Shown: in pieces, positions 10,710-19,600 of the stretch
Layout of the letters: each line of letters begins with the position of its first letter
How positions within the stretch are numbered: the first letter of the stretch is position 1
Assembly: GCA_014138725.1 (NCBI GenBank)
Contig: JACJID010000004.1
Coordinates: 248,001 to 312,000 of the forward strand
DNA: 64,000 bases
Reading direction: 5' to 3'
From: Kutzneria viridogrisea
GTDB lineage: Bacteria > Actinomycetota > Actinomycetes > Mycobacteriales > Pseudonocardiaceae
The notes under the pieces: model-generated
The model's input: only the letters and a program-made list of their open reading frames with translations
The model's database searches: none
What the model was told of the DNA's origin: nothing
Made by a program: the position numbers and the translations under genes

Positions 10710-11669
10710 TCAACTGGCCCACTCCAGCAGCGACTGACTGCGCTCGGTGGTCCGCAACTGGGCCAGCGCACCCTTCTCCAACTGGCGCACCCGCTCCCTG
10801 GTCAACCCGATGCGCTCGGCCACCTCCTGCAGGGTGCACGGGTTGCCGCCGTGCAGGCCGTAACGCAGGGTGACGATCAGTGCCTCCCGGCTGGGCAGGC
10901 TCTCCACCACCTCGCGGATCTGCAGGTTCATCTGCTCGCGCTCCACCGCCTCGGAGGCCTTGACCGACTCGGTGTCCTCGATCAGGTCCGAGATCGTGGT
11001 CTCCCCGTCGGCGCCCACGGTGGCGTCCAGGCTGGTCGCCTCGCGGCTGGCGCTGCGCAGTTCGAGCACCCGCTGCACCGACAGGCCCACCTCGGCGGCG
11101 ACCTCCTCCACGGAGGGCTCCCTGCCCAGCTTCAGGTTCAGCTGGCGGTCCGCCTTGGCGATCTTGTTGACCTGCTCCACCACGTGGACGGGCAGCCGGA
11201 TCACCCGCGTGGTCTCGGCAAGACCGCGCTCGATGGCCTGGCGGATCCACCACATCGCGTAGGTGGAGAACTTGAAACCCTTGGCGTAGTCGAACTTCTC
11301 GACCGCGCGGATCAGCCCGATGTTGCCCTCCTGGATGACGTCCAGGAACGGCAGCCCGCGGTGCGCGTACTTGCGCGCCGTGGAGACCACCAGCCGCAGG
11401 TTCGCGCGGACCATGTGGTCCTTCGCGCGCTCCCCGTCGGCGACCACCGCCGCCAGGTCCGCCGCGGAGCGACCGCCCAGCTCGCCGGTGCGCAGCAGCT
11501 CGGCGGCATAGACCCCCGCCTCGATACGCCGCGACAGGGCGACCTCTTCGGGTGCGGTCAGCAGCGGTGTGGAACCGATGTCGGACAGGTAGTGGCGGAC
11601 CAGGTCGGGCTCGCCCTGGGCGGAACCCCGAGTTGCCGCCCGCTGCCTGGGCGTGCGCACCTCCACCAC
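10710..11669 (-). CDS. group 2 RNA polymerase sigma-70 factor
   Basis: 319 residues from GTG 11669. Region 1.2 (EPDLVRHYLSDIGSTPLL), region 2 with the core-binding and -10 recognition helices (RLVVSTARKYAHRGLPFLDV, then FSTYAMWWIRQAIERG), region 3, and region 4 with the -35 helix-turn-helix (TLQEVAERIGLTRERVRQLE). There is no long acidic N-terminal extension, so it is a non-essential SigB/HrdD-like paralogue and not the primary sigma factor. AGGAGG at 11675-11680, 5 nt from the GTG, fixes this start over an upstream reading frame open to 11855. No anti-sigma factor gene is seen beside it. Confidence 0.93.
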   Translation of the reverse strand: MVEVRTPRQRAATRGSAQGEPDLVRHYLSDIGSTPLLTAPEEVALSRRIEAGVYAAELLRTGELGGRSAADLAAVVADGERAKDHMVRANLRLVVSTARKYAHRGLPFLDVIQEGNIGLIRAVEKFDYAKGFKFSTYAMWWIRQAIERGLAETTRVIRLPVHVVEQVNKIAKADRQLNLKLGREPSVEEVAAEVGLSVQRVLELRSASREATSLDATVGADGETTISDLIEDTESVKASEAVEREQMNLQIREVVESLPSREALIVTLRYGLHGGNPCTLQEVAERIGLTRERVRQLEKGALAQLRTTERSQSLLEWAS

Positions 11670-11674
11670 GACGA

Positions 11675-11680
11675 CCTCCT
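11675..11680 (-). promoter_or_regulatory. Shine-Dalgarno AGGAGG deciding the sigma-factor start
   Basis: On the minus strand AGGAGG is followed by 5 nt and then GTG GTG GAG. It argues against the start at 11855, which would add 62 residues of atypical composition. Confidence 0.75.
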
Positions 11681-11864
11681 TCGTCTGCGCCGGTCCCGCA
11701 CCACGGGCGCGGCTGTACGCCGCACTCGGTCGGTCCGGGAGAGCGGACCCCGGGTGCCGGTGGCACCTCTCGGTCGTCCGCTCCCTGTCCAACGCGGGAG
11801 GGAGACGTGGTATTCCGGAACTCGTGACGGCCCTTTCGGGGGTTCCCTGCGTCACACCCGCGAT

Positions 11865-12005
11865 TCAGCGGGCCGTCCGGCCCACCTTGTCCCTGAGCTG
11901 GTCCACGGTGACCGCGTCGTGCACGCGGTCCGCGCGGTGCCTGCCGTGCTCGGCTGTTCTGTCCTCCACGACGGTGTCCTGCTTGGTGTTCTGGTCCCCG
12001 TGCAT
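11865..12005 (-). CDS. putative 46-residue acidic/basic small protein
   Basis: Begins MHGDQNTKQDTVVEDRTAEH and ends DQLRDKVGRTAR. It is highly charged, with no membrane segment and no recognised family. A purine-rich GGGAAGGGG stretch upstream could serve as ribosome site. It lies about 195 bp upstream of the sigma-factor gene on the same strand, so it could share a transcript. Support is limited to codon composition and placement; it may be spurious. Confidence 0.4.
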   Translation of the reverse strand: MHGDQNTKQDTVVEDRTAEHGRHRADRVHDAVTVDQLRDKVGRTAR

Positions 12006-12331
12006 CGCCGCGCCCCTTCCCCGACTTCAGTGCTGCGACGTCTACTCCTTACCCCGTTCGCGCGGTTTCCACGCGGAAAACGCACGATCGGGTAAGTCGG
12101 TTCGCATGAATGGCCTACCTCCGAGTGGCGCAGTACACACCGGCGGGGCACGCGGCTCCGCGAACCTGCGGGGGTTCAGGACACGCGGAGCCACGCTGGA
12201 TCGACGCCGCCCGCACTCGGCTCGCGCTGCCCATCGGGGTGCGCGCCAACGCCGCGGATGTGAGGGGGGTCATCTCGCGCGGTGGCGCGGGCCTCGCGTC
12301 CACCTCGGGTGGAGCGGGCGTCGACCATCCA
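12006..12331. other. 326-bp intergenic stretch with inverted repeats
   Basis: No convincing gene. It holds an outer inverted repeat CTTACCC...GGGTAAG (12048-12096) around a GTTTCC/GGAAAAC core, which could be a regulator site between divergent promoters. It also holds a hairpin with 9-bp arms GGCTCCGCG/CGCGGAGCC (12154-12162 and 12184-12192). Confidence 0.5.
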
Positions 12332-12643
12332 TCACAACGTGGGGCAGGGCCCGGCTGTTCCCTCGGTGTCGCGGCTCACTGTCGCGTCGGGATCGTTCTC
12401 CGGGCTGGTGGCCTGTTCCGGGATGAAGACCACCGGCGTACCCGAGGGAGCCACACCTGAGGCGAGCTCCTTCAGCCGCGCGGTCAACAGCCCGATGAAG
12501 TCCTCGCGCTGCTTGTGCACCCACTCGTACCCCAGCAGCTGGTGCAGCTCGTGCGCGGTCAGGCACTGGATCTTCACGGCCAGTTCGGACAGCGCGAGAC
12601 TGTCGTACTCGGGCAGCGGCAGTGCTGATGAGCTGGATCGCAT
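12332..12643 (-). CDS. small DUF8129-like domain protein
   Basis: 103 residues. The segment LPEYDSLALSELAVKIQCL, followed by a predicted helical hairpin ending LLTARLKELASG, resembles the short domain found in many actinobacterial proteins of unknown function (from memory DUF8129), often written LPxYDxLxLxxLxxRLxxL. The rest is low-complexity. ATG 12643 is well supported by AGGAGGT 8 nt upstream. Function unknown. It is divergent from the CocE gene. Confidence 0.65.
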   Translation of the reverse strand: MRSSSSALPLPEYDSLALSELAVKIQCLTAHELHQLLGYEWVHKQREDFIGLLTARLKELASGVAPSGTPVVFIPEQATSPENDPDATVSRDTEGTAGPCPTL

Positions 12644-12913
12644 GACGGGTACCTCCTGCCCCTCTTGGGCCAGTACGCCCAGGGTGCACCAGGTCCCTAC
12701 CCCCGCGCTGCCCCGCCGAACCCCTGTTCACCAGCAACCACACTGTTGGAGCAGCGGAAATCCGCGAATTCGCCCGTTTGACGCGCGGTAGTCACCTGCG
12801 CACGGTCCGTCGAGCCCCTTGCCCCATCGGGCCGTCCCCGGGGCAGCGGCAGGCGCCCCATGCCGCCACCGCGACGCGCTGCCCGCCAGGGCCCGCTGTG
12901 GCAGGCTCACCGG

Positions 12914-14557
12914 ATGATGTTCGCGAGCCGTGTCCTGCAACGGCTGCTGAGGCTCCCCGCACCGCAGACGCGCCACATCGTGGTCCGCCGCGACCTGCCG
13001 ATCCCGGCCGCCGACGGGGTGACCCTGCTCGCCGACCACTGGGCACCCGCCAAGCCCGGCGGGCCGCTGCCAACGGTGCTGATGCGCTCCCCGTACGGCC
13101 GTCGCGGCCTGGCGGGCACCCTGCTGGCCCGCGCCTACGCCGAGCGCGGCTTCCAGGTGGTGCTGGCCAGCGTGCGCGGCACGTTCGGCTCGGGTGGCGG
13201 CGAGTTCCTGGCCATGCGCGAGGACCGCGAGGACGGGCAGGCCACCCTGGACTGGGTCACCCGCCAGCCGTGGTTCGACGGCAGCGTGCTGCTGGCCGGT
13301 CCCAGCTACCTGGGCTACACCCAGTGGGCGGTGGCCGCCGGTGCGCCGGCCTGCGTCAAGGGCATGGTCCCGCACGTGACCTCGGCCCGGCTGGCGCTGG
13401 CCTTCCTGCGCCCCGGCCGGATCGAGCTGGAGACCCTGCTGTCCTGGTCGGTCAGCACGGCGACCCAGGAGCGGCCGTTCGGCATGATCCGGTCCATCCT
13501 GGACGGTGCCAGGATCCGGCGGGCCATGCGGACGCTGCCACTGGCCGTGGCCGACCAGGTCGCGCTGGGCCGCCAGTGGCCGTTCTTCCAGGAGTGCGTG
13601 CACCACGACCGCGAGGACCCGTACTGGCGGCAGTGGGACCACAGCGCCGACGTGGCCTCGGTTTCCGTGCCGGTCAACACGATCGCGGGCTGGTACGACA
13701 TCTTCCTCGCCGACCAGTTGCGCGACTACCGGGCGCTGGTCGGCGCCGGGCGCAACCCCCGGCTGACCATCGGCCCCTGGGTGCACGCCTCGCTGGAGGG
13801 TGCCGGTGTCGCCGTGCGCGAGGCCGTGGACTGGGGTGGGGCGCTGTGCCGCGACCAGCCCGTGCCCGCCCGCAAACCCGTGCGGCTGCACGTGATGGGC
13901 TCCGGCCGGTGGCGCGAGTTCGACCAGTGGCCGCCCGCGGACCACCCCGCGCGCCGCTGGCACCTGGCACCCGGTGGCGGCCTGGCCGCCGCGCCGGTCG
14001 CCGACGCGGCGCCGAGCCGGTTCCGCTACGACCCGGCCCACCCCACGCCCTCACTGGGGGGCGCCCGGCTGGAGGCCCGCGGCGGAGGACGGGTCGACAA
14101 CGCCCCGCTGGAGCGCCGTGCCGATGTGCTGGTCTTCACCTCACCGCCGCTGGAGCGGGACCTGGAGGTGATCGGCGAGGTCGGCGCCGAACTGTGGATC
14201 CGCTCCGACCGGCCGAGCACCGACCTGTTCGTGCGGCTCTGCGTGGTCGACGAGCGCGGGCGGTCCACCAACGTCTGCGACGACCTGGTCCGCGCGGAGG
14301 TGGACGGGGTCACGAAGGTCGGCGTGGAGCTGTCGCCGACGGCACAGCTGTTCCGGCGCGGGCAGCGGATCCGGGTACTGGTCAGCGCCGGGGCCTTCCC
14401 GCGCTACGCCCGCAACCTGGGCGGCACCGAACCACTGCCGACCGGTACCCGCCTGTACCCCGCCACGATCGAGGTCTGGCACGACCCCGACCACCCCAGC
14501 GCCATCCTGCTCCCCACCGCGAGTCCCGCTCTCCGGCGCGCGAGTCCCGCCGACTAG
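12914..14557 (+). CDS. CocE/NonD family alpha/beta hydrolase (X-Pro dipeptidyl-peptidase S15-like)
   Basis: 547 residues from ATG 12914. The N-terminal alpha/beta-hydrolase part opens with IPAADGVTLLADHWAP and carries the nucleophile elbow GPSYLGYTQW, matching the GxSYxG of CocE; an acid and a His are expected further on (the segment TIGPWVHA fits the catalytic His). The C-terminal part is the jelly-roll domain of the S15/CocE group (LWIRSDRPSTDLFVRL). Members hydrolyse esters, amides or N-terminal dipeptides; the substrate cannot be read here. No signal peptide. The last 13 codons (ASPALRRASPAD) are encoded by the first two units of the 21-bp tandem repeat, so the native C-terminus may have been replaced. 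Confidence 0.88.
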   Translation: MMFASRVLQRLLRLPAPQTRHIVVRRDLPIPAADGVTLLADHWAPAKPGGPLPTVLMRSPYGRRGLAGTLLARAYAERGFQVVLASVRGTFGSGGGEFLAMREDREDGQATLDWVTRQPWFDGSVLLAGPSYLGYTQWAVAAGAPACVKGMVPHVTSARLALAFLRPGRIELETLLSWSVSTATQERPFGMIRSILDGARIRRAMRTLPLAVADQVALGRQWPFFQECVHHDREDPYWRQWDHSADVASVSVPVNTIAGWYDIFLADQLRDYRALVGAGRNPRLTIGPWVHASLEGAGVAVREAVDWGGALCRDQPVPARKPVRLHVMGSGRWREFDQWPPADHPARRWHLAPGGGLAAAPVADAAPSRFRYDPAHPTPSLGGARLEARGGGRVDNAPLERRADVLVFTSPPLERDLEVIGEVGAELWIRSDRPSTDLFVRLCVVDERGRSTNVCDDLVRAEVDGVTKVGVELSPTAQLFRRGQRIRVLVSAGAFPRYARNLGGTEPLPTGTRLYPATIEVWHDPDHPSAILLPTASPALRRASPAD

Positions 14558-14619
14558 CCCGCGAGTCCCGCTCTCCGGCGCGCGAGTCCCGCGCTGGGGG
14601 ACGTGAGTCCCGCGCTGGG
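14519..14619 (+). repeat. 21-bp tandem repeat, family A, five units
   Basis: GAGTCCCG begins at 14521, 14542, 14563, 14584 and 14605, an exact 21-bp period; consensus about GCGAGTCCCGCTCTCCGGCGC. The array starts inside the 3' end of the CocE gene and runs through its stop codon. Related arrays occur at 20543-20630 (minus orientation) and 43925-43980. Confidence 0.9.
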
Positions 14620-14641
14620 ACCTGCCCAGCCCGGGGCACAC

Positions 14642-14752
14642 CGCGTGTCGGCGCTTCCGGTACCGCGTGTCCTGCGCTCCGGCCCGTTCTCCCACCCCGT
14701 GGGAGAACAGGCGTCAAGCGCGAACACGCCGCACGCGGAGCGCCGACACGCG
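14642..14752. repeat. 111-bp nested inverted repeat, family B
   Basis: Ends are perfect 14-bp inverted repeats (CGCGTGTCGGCGCT at 14642-14655, its complement at 14739-14752). The centre is a second hairpin with arms TTCTCCCAC/GTGGGAGAA (14687-14695, 14699-14707). The same outer arms frame the element at 63841-63973. It could be a terminator structure or a MITE-like element; no target-site duplication was evident. Confidence 0.8.
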
Positions 14753-14827
14753 CCGACCAGGGGTGGGGCAGCGCTGGGCCGAACGTCGTGGGCGTGGCGG
14801 CAGAAGGACCAAACCGCGAGCCCCGTC

Positions 14828-14860
14828 TTGACAGCCGCTGTGGTCTAGTCCAATTGTATG
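14828..14860 (+). promoter_or_regulatory. chitinase promoter with DasR-like dre site
   Basis: TTGACA at 14828-14833 is a good -35. Overlapping its downstream side is TGTGGTCTAGTCCAAT (14839-14854), which matches the DasR responsive element consensus ACTGGTCTAGACCAAT at most positions, including the GGTCTAG core. The -10 is not clear. In Streptomyces, DasR represses chitinase and GlcNAc genes until aminosugar phosphates accumulate. The site lies 48 bp before the chitinase ATG. Confidence 0.75.
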
Positions 14861-14901
14861 TGACGAGGCGCCGCCACCCTCCTTCCCTGCGGGAGCACCA
14901 C

Positions 14902-16644
14902 ATGCGCTTGTCCAGAGCCCTACTCGCCGTGGCCGCGATCGCCGTGGCCACCACACCACTGACCGCCGCCGTGTCCCAGGCGGCACCGGCCGCCACCGCG
15001 CTGCCCGCCCACGTGTTCGCGCCCTACTTCGAGGCGTGGACCGGCGACAAGCCCGCGACGATCGCCCAGCAGTCGGGCGCCAAGCACCTCACGCTGGCCT
15101 TCCTGCAGGCCGCGACGAAGGGCTCGTGCACCGTCTACTGGAACGGCGACACGGGCATGCCGGTGGCGCAGTCCACCTTCGGCTCGGACATCGCCACGAT
15201 CCGGGCGGGCGGCGGGGACGTGATCCCCTCGTTCGGCGGCTACACCGCGGACAACACCGGCACCGAGATCGCCGACAGCTGCACCGACGTCAACCAGATC
15301 GCGGCCGCCTACGAGAAGGTGATCACGACCTACGACGTGCCCCGGCTGGACCTGGACATCGAGGACAACTCGCTGACCAACAGCGCGGGCATCGACCGCC
15401 GCAACAAGGCGATCAAGGTCGTGCAGGACTGGGCGGCGGCCAACGGGCGGTCGATCCAGTTCTCCTACACCCTGCCGACCACCACCCACGGGCTGGCCGA
15501 CAGCGGGCTGAACGTGCTGCGCAACGCGGTCAGCAACGGGGCGCGGGTCGACGTCACCAACATCATGACCTTCGACTACTACGACAACGCCACGCACAAC
15601 ATGGCCACCGACACGCAGACCGCCGCGCAGGGCCTGCACGACCAGCTCAAGCAGCTCTACCCGAGCAAGACCGACGAGCAGCTGTGGGGCTCCATCGGGG
15701 TCACCGAGATGATCGGCATCGACGACTTCGGCGCGGCCGAGACGTTCACGCTGGCCGACGCGCCGAAGGTGGAGAGCTGGGCGGTCAGCAAGGGCATCAA
15801 CACCCTGTCGTTCTGGGCCATCCAGCGGGACAACGGCAGCTGCGCGGGCACCGGCGGCTCGGACAGCTGCTCGGGCATCCAGCAGAACACCTGGGACTTC
15901 GCGCACACCTTCGAGCCGTTCACCAGCGGCAGCACTCCCCCGCCAGCCAACGACTTCTCGCTGGCACTGTCCTCGGCAACGGGCTCGGTCGACCCGGGCG
16001 GCTCGCTGTCGGCGACGGTGCAGACCGCCGTCACCTCGGGCTCGGCCCAGTCGGTCAGCCTGACCACCAGCGGCGCACCCTCGGGCGTCACCGCCTCGGT
16101 CAGCCCCAGCTCGGTCACCGCGGGCGGCTCGGCCACCCTGTCGCTGACCACGACCTCCGCCACGGCACCGGGTTCGTACACGATCACGGTCACCGGCACC
16201 ACGGCCTCGGGCAGCCACAGCGCGAGCTATGCGTTGACCGTCAACGGGTCCACCCCGCCGAACGGCTCGATCAGCAACGCGGGCCTGGAATCCGGCGCGC
16301 TCAGCCCGTGGACCTGCCAGCCCGGCGGCTCGGTGGTCGCGAGCCCGGCGCACTCCGGCACGCACGCGTTGCAGGCCGCCGCGAACGGCAGCCAGACCGG
16401 GGAGTGCAGCCAGACCATCACCGTCTCGCCCAACAGCTCACACAAGCTGACCGCCTGGGTGCAGGGCACCTTCGCCTACGTGGGCGTGAGCGGCGGGGCA
16501 ACCGCCAGCGCGTGGACCTCCTCCTCCGGGTGGACCCAGCTGACGGTGCCGTTCACCACCGGAGCCAGCGGCACGATCACGGTGTACGTGCACGGCTGGT
16601 ACGCGCAGGGCAGTGTCTACGCGGACGACTTCTCCGTGAGCTGA
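14902..16644 (+). CDS. secreted GH18 chitinase with C-terminal accessory domains
   Basis: 580 residues. A Sec signal peptide ends near residue 28 (AVSQAAPA). The GH18 barrel (about 32-340) has the catalytic DxDxE at D150-L-D152-I-E154 (LDLDIE), with Glu154 as proton donor. A Pro-rich linker, an Ig-like module of repeated Ser/Thr/Gly/Val strands (about 350-450) and a carbohydrate-binding-like module starting SISNAGLESGALSPW (about 453-580) follow. The enzyme should hydrolyse chitin or chito-oligosaccharides outside the cell. GGGAG precedes ATG 14902. Regulation by DasR is suggested by the upstream dre-like site. The catalytic domain resembles bacterial exo-type ChiC/ChiD relatives, but the mode of action is not readable from sequence. 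Confidence 0.93.
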   Translation: MRLSRALLAVAAIAVATTPLTAAVSQAAPAATALPAHVFAPYFEAWTGDKPATIAQQSGAKHLTLAFLQAATKGSCTVYWNGDTGMPVAQSTFGSDIATIRAGGGDVIPSFGGYTADNTGTEIADSCTDVNQIAAAYEKVITTYDVPRLDLDIEDNSLTNSAGIDRRNKAIKVVQDWAAANGRSIQFSYTLPTTTHGLADSGLNVLRNAVSNGARVDVTNIMTFDYYDNATHNMATDTQTAAQGLHDQLKQLYPSKTDEQLWGSIGVTEMIGIDDFGAAETFTLADAPKVESWAVSKGINTLSFWAIQRDNGSCAGTGGSDSCSGIQQNTWDFAHTFEPFTSGSTPPPANDFSLALSSATGSVDPGGSLSATVQTAVTSGSAQSVSLTTSGAPSGVTASVSPSSVTAGGSATLSLTTTSATAPGSYTITVTGTTASGSHSASYALTVNGSTPPNGSISNAGLESGALSPWTCQPGGSVVASPAHSGTHALQAAANGSQTGECSQTITVSPNSSHKLTAWVQGTFAYVGVSGGATASAWTSSSGWTQLTVPFTTGASGTITVYVHGWYAQGSVYADDFSVS

Positions 16645-16657
16645 CCCACGCGCCGAC

Positions 16658-16694
16658 GGCGGCCTGGCCTGCGCCTGGGGCAGGTCAGGCCGCC
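16658..16694. terminator. terminator between convergent chitinase and WD40 genes
   Basis: Inverted repeat with 15-nt arms (GGCGGCCTGGCCTGC at 16658-16672, partner at 16680-16694, one mismatch) and a 7-nt loop. It overlaps the stop codon of the minus-strand gene at 16685. No T-tract, as is usual in high-GC actinomycetes. Confidence 0.65.
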
Positions 16695-19600
16695 TCTGGG
16701 CACGGTGGTTCGTAGGGCAGACCGGGCAGGTACTGCTCCCACTGCGCCTGGGTCATGACCGGCCACACCAGGCGGCACTGCTGGGCGATGGCCAGGTCCA
16801 CGTCGGTCTCCCAGTGTCGGACCGTGTGGTCGGCGCTGGCGGTCACGACGGTGTGCCCGTCCGGGGTGAAGGCCACCGCGCGGATCGTGTCCCCGTGCGC
16901 GGCGATCGTCGCGATCTCCTTGGGAGCACGGCGATCCGTGAGGTCCCACAGCCGCAGGGTGTGGTCCTCGCCCACTGTGGCCAGCTGCCTGCCGTCCCCG
17001 GAGAAGGCCAGTGACAGCACGACGTCGCTGTGCCCGGACAGCTTGACCAACTCCGTGTTCGAGCCCAGGTCCCACAGCCGCACCGAGTTGTCCCGAGCCG
17101 CGACGGCCAGGGTGGAACCGTCCACTGTGTACGCACCGGCGCCGGAGGCGACACCGAGCGAGGCGGTCTTGCGCGGCGCGGTGAGATCGCTGGTGTCCCA
17201 CAGGGTGGTGTCCCTGTCGCTGCCGACCACCAGCGCGCGGGTCCTCGGGTTGAAGGCCACATAGGACACCAGGCCCTGCTTCGCGGGGACCTTGGCCACC
17301 TGCTTGGGGTGCTCGACATCGCTGAGGTCGAACAGTGAGGTGCCGACGGCCAGGACGCGGCTGTCGGCGCTCAACGAGATGGAGGTGCTGTCCAGCGGCA
17401 CCGTGATGCGCACCGGCCCGATGCCGCGGTCGAGGTCCCACAGCCCGACGACCTGGCTGTCGCCCGCGAAGAACGAGGCGGCGAGCAGGTGACCGGTGGC
17501 GCCGAACCCGACCGCGGTGCCACCGGCCCCGGGGCCCAGGCCCAGCGGTGTCAGCTGGCGGACGGAGTTCCCGTCCTGCAAGTGGATTCCGGCGTCGCGG
17601 TCCACGCGTGCCAGCATGCGTCCGTCCCCGCTGAGGGCTATCGCGTAGGTCTCCCCCTTGGTGCGCACCGGTTCCACGAACTGGTTCAGGTCCACCAGTC
17701 GCACCACCCGGTCGTGCGCGGCGATGGCCAGCGTGCTGCCGTCCTTGCTGGCGGCGATGGCCAGCGTGCGACCGCTGCCGGTCAGCGTGGCAAGCGCTTG
17801 CGGGGCATCGGGATCGGTCGCGTCCCACAACCGGACCGTGGAGTCGTCGCTGCCGGTGGCCAGCAGTCGGCCGCTGCCGACGAACTGCACCGAGCGGACC
17901 GCGTTGGCGTAGCCGGAGAGCGTGCCCACCGGTCGAGGGGACTCGCGGGAGCTGATGTCCCACAGCCGCACGGAGTTGTTCACCTCAGCGACGGCAAGTT
18001 CCCGACTGTCGGCGCTGAAGGCCACGGAGAAGGTGTAGTCGGGGCCGTCGGTGAGGCGCCGGATGAGCCTGGGCGAGGACGGATCAGCGAGGTCCCACAA
18101 CACAATGGCCTCGTGCCCCGACAAGTCCTGGGAGTCGACCGAGGCCAGCGTGCGCCCGTCCGGGCTGAACTGCACGAAGTACATCACGGTGCCGAGCTTG
18201 GGCAACTCCGGGCGCGGGCTCAGCCGCGTCGGAGCGGTGACCTCCCACAGCCGCAGGGAATCCCCGTCGGGCTGGTAGCCAGCGGTGGCCAGCTGCTTGC
18301 CGTCCGGGGAGAAGCGCACCGAGAAGACCGCCTTCAGCTTACTGTCCACAGTGGACGACGCGCCGATGTGGTGCGGGTCGGACACGTCCCACAGGGTCAG
18401 CTTGCCGTCGTGCCCACCGGCCACCAGCGTGCGCCCGTCCCCGCTCCAGTCCAGGGACATCACGGCGCCGTGCGGACCGGTCAGCGCGGGCAGTTCTGCG
18501 GGATGGTGTGCATCGGTGATGTCCCACAGGTGTACCGAGGAGTCGTCGCCCGCACTGGCGAGGAAGTGGCCCTTCGGGTCGTACACCACGGTCTGTACCA
18601 ACGCGGAAAACCCGCCGAGCGTGGTCGAGTACGGAGTGGCCAGCGCGCCGAGCACGCTGCTGCGGGAGGCCACCGAAGGATCGAGCCGGTAGGCCGCGAT
18701 GCCCAGTTGCAGCGCCAGCGCCGGGTTCACCGCACGCAACTCGGCGGCCTGGCTCAGCACCTGCTGGGCCAGCGCGTGATCACGTTGCTGCGCGGTGCTG
18801 ATCGCGTTGGACACGGCGGCGACAGTGCTGATCGACACCAGCAGCAGCAAGATCACCAGCACGGCGGTCAGCTGGCGCAGTCGGCGCACCCGGCGGCGTT
18901 CCCCGGTGCGCTCGAGGTCCTCGGCCGCCGTACTCGCGTCCAGCAGTGCCTGTTCCTCGGCGCTGAGCGAGAACCCGCTCGACACGGCCCACGCCTGCGC
19001 GGTGGCCAGCCGGGTGCCGCGCAGCAGGCCGCTGGGATCGCGGTCCAGCGACCGCCAGGTCTGCGCCGCCTCGGTCAGCGCCCGGTGCGTTCGCAGGCCC
19101 TCGCGGTCGGCGTCCAGCCACTCGCGCAGCCTGGGCCAGCCGCGGATCAGCGCCTCGTGCGCGATCTCCACGAACTCGGCGTCCACGGTCAGCAGCCTGC
19201 GCTGCGCGAGGTGCTCCAGCACCGCGGTCATGTCCTGCCCGGTGCCGAGTTCGGCGCGAGCGGCCCGGCGCTTGGTGTCCTCGGTGCCCTCGCCCAGGGC
19301 GGTCAGCCGCAGGAACAGTTCCCGGGCAACACGTTGCCGCCGCGGGGTCAGCTCCTCGTGCGCGGCGTCGGCGGTCCGGGCGATCGCGCGGGAGATGCCG
19401 CCCGCCTCGCGGTACCCGCTCAGGGTGAGCGCGCAGCCGCGCCGCCGCCGCCAGGTCTCCAGCAAAGCGTGCGACACCAACGGGAGCGCGCCTGGTTGAC
19501 CGGTGGCGTCGGCGATCACCTCCGCGAGCAGCCCACCCTCCACCGTGTACCCGGCGCGCACCGCGGGCCGCGTGATCGCACTGCGCAACTCGTCGGTGCT

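Noticed and set aside
12048-12096. GTTT and GGGTAA motifs resembling SigB/SigF promoters on both strands
   Set aside because: The spacing is 21 and 23 nt, too long for the 14-17 nt expected, so only the inverted repeat is reported.
14519-14619. Regular repeats suggested a CRISPR array
   Set aside because: The period is 21 bp with no unique spacers of 30 bp or more, units are similar throughout, and no cas genes are present.
17785-17800. cre-like AAGCGCTT words in the WD40 gene and near 46412
   Set aside because: Both lie deep inside coding sequence and fit codon usage; no regulator context.
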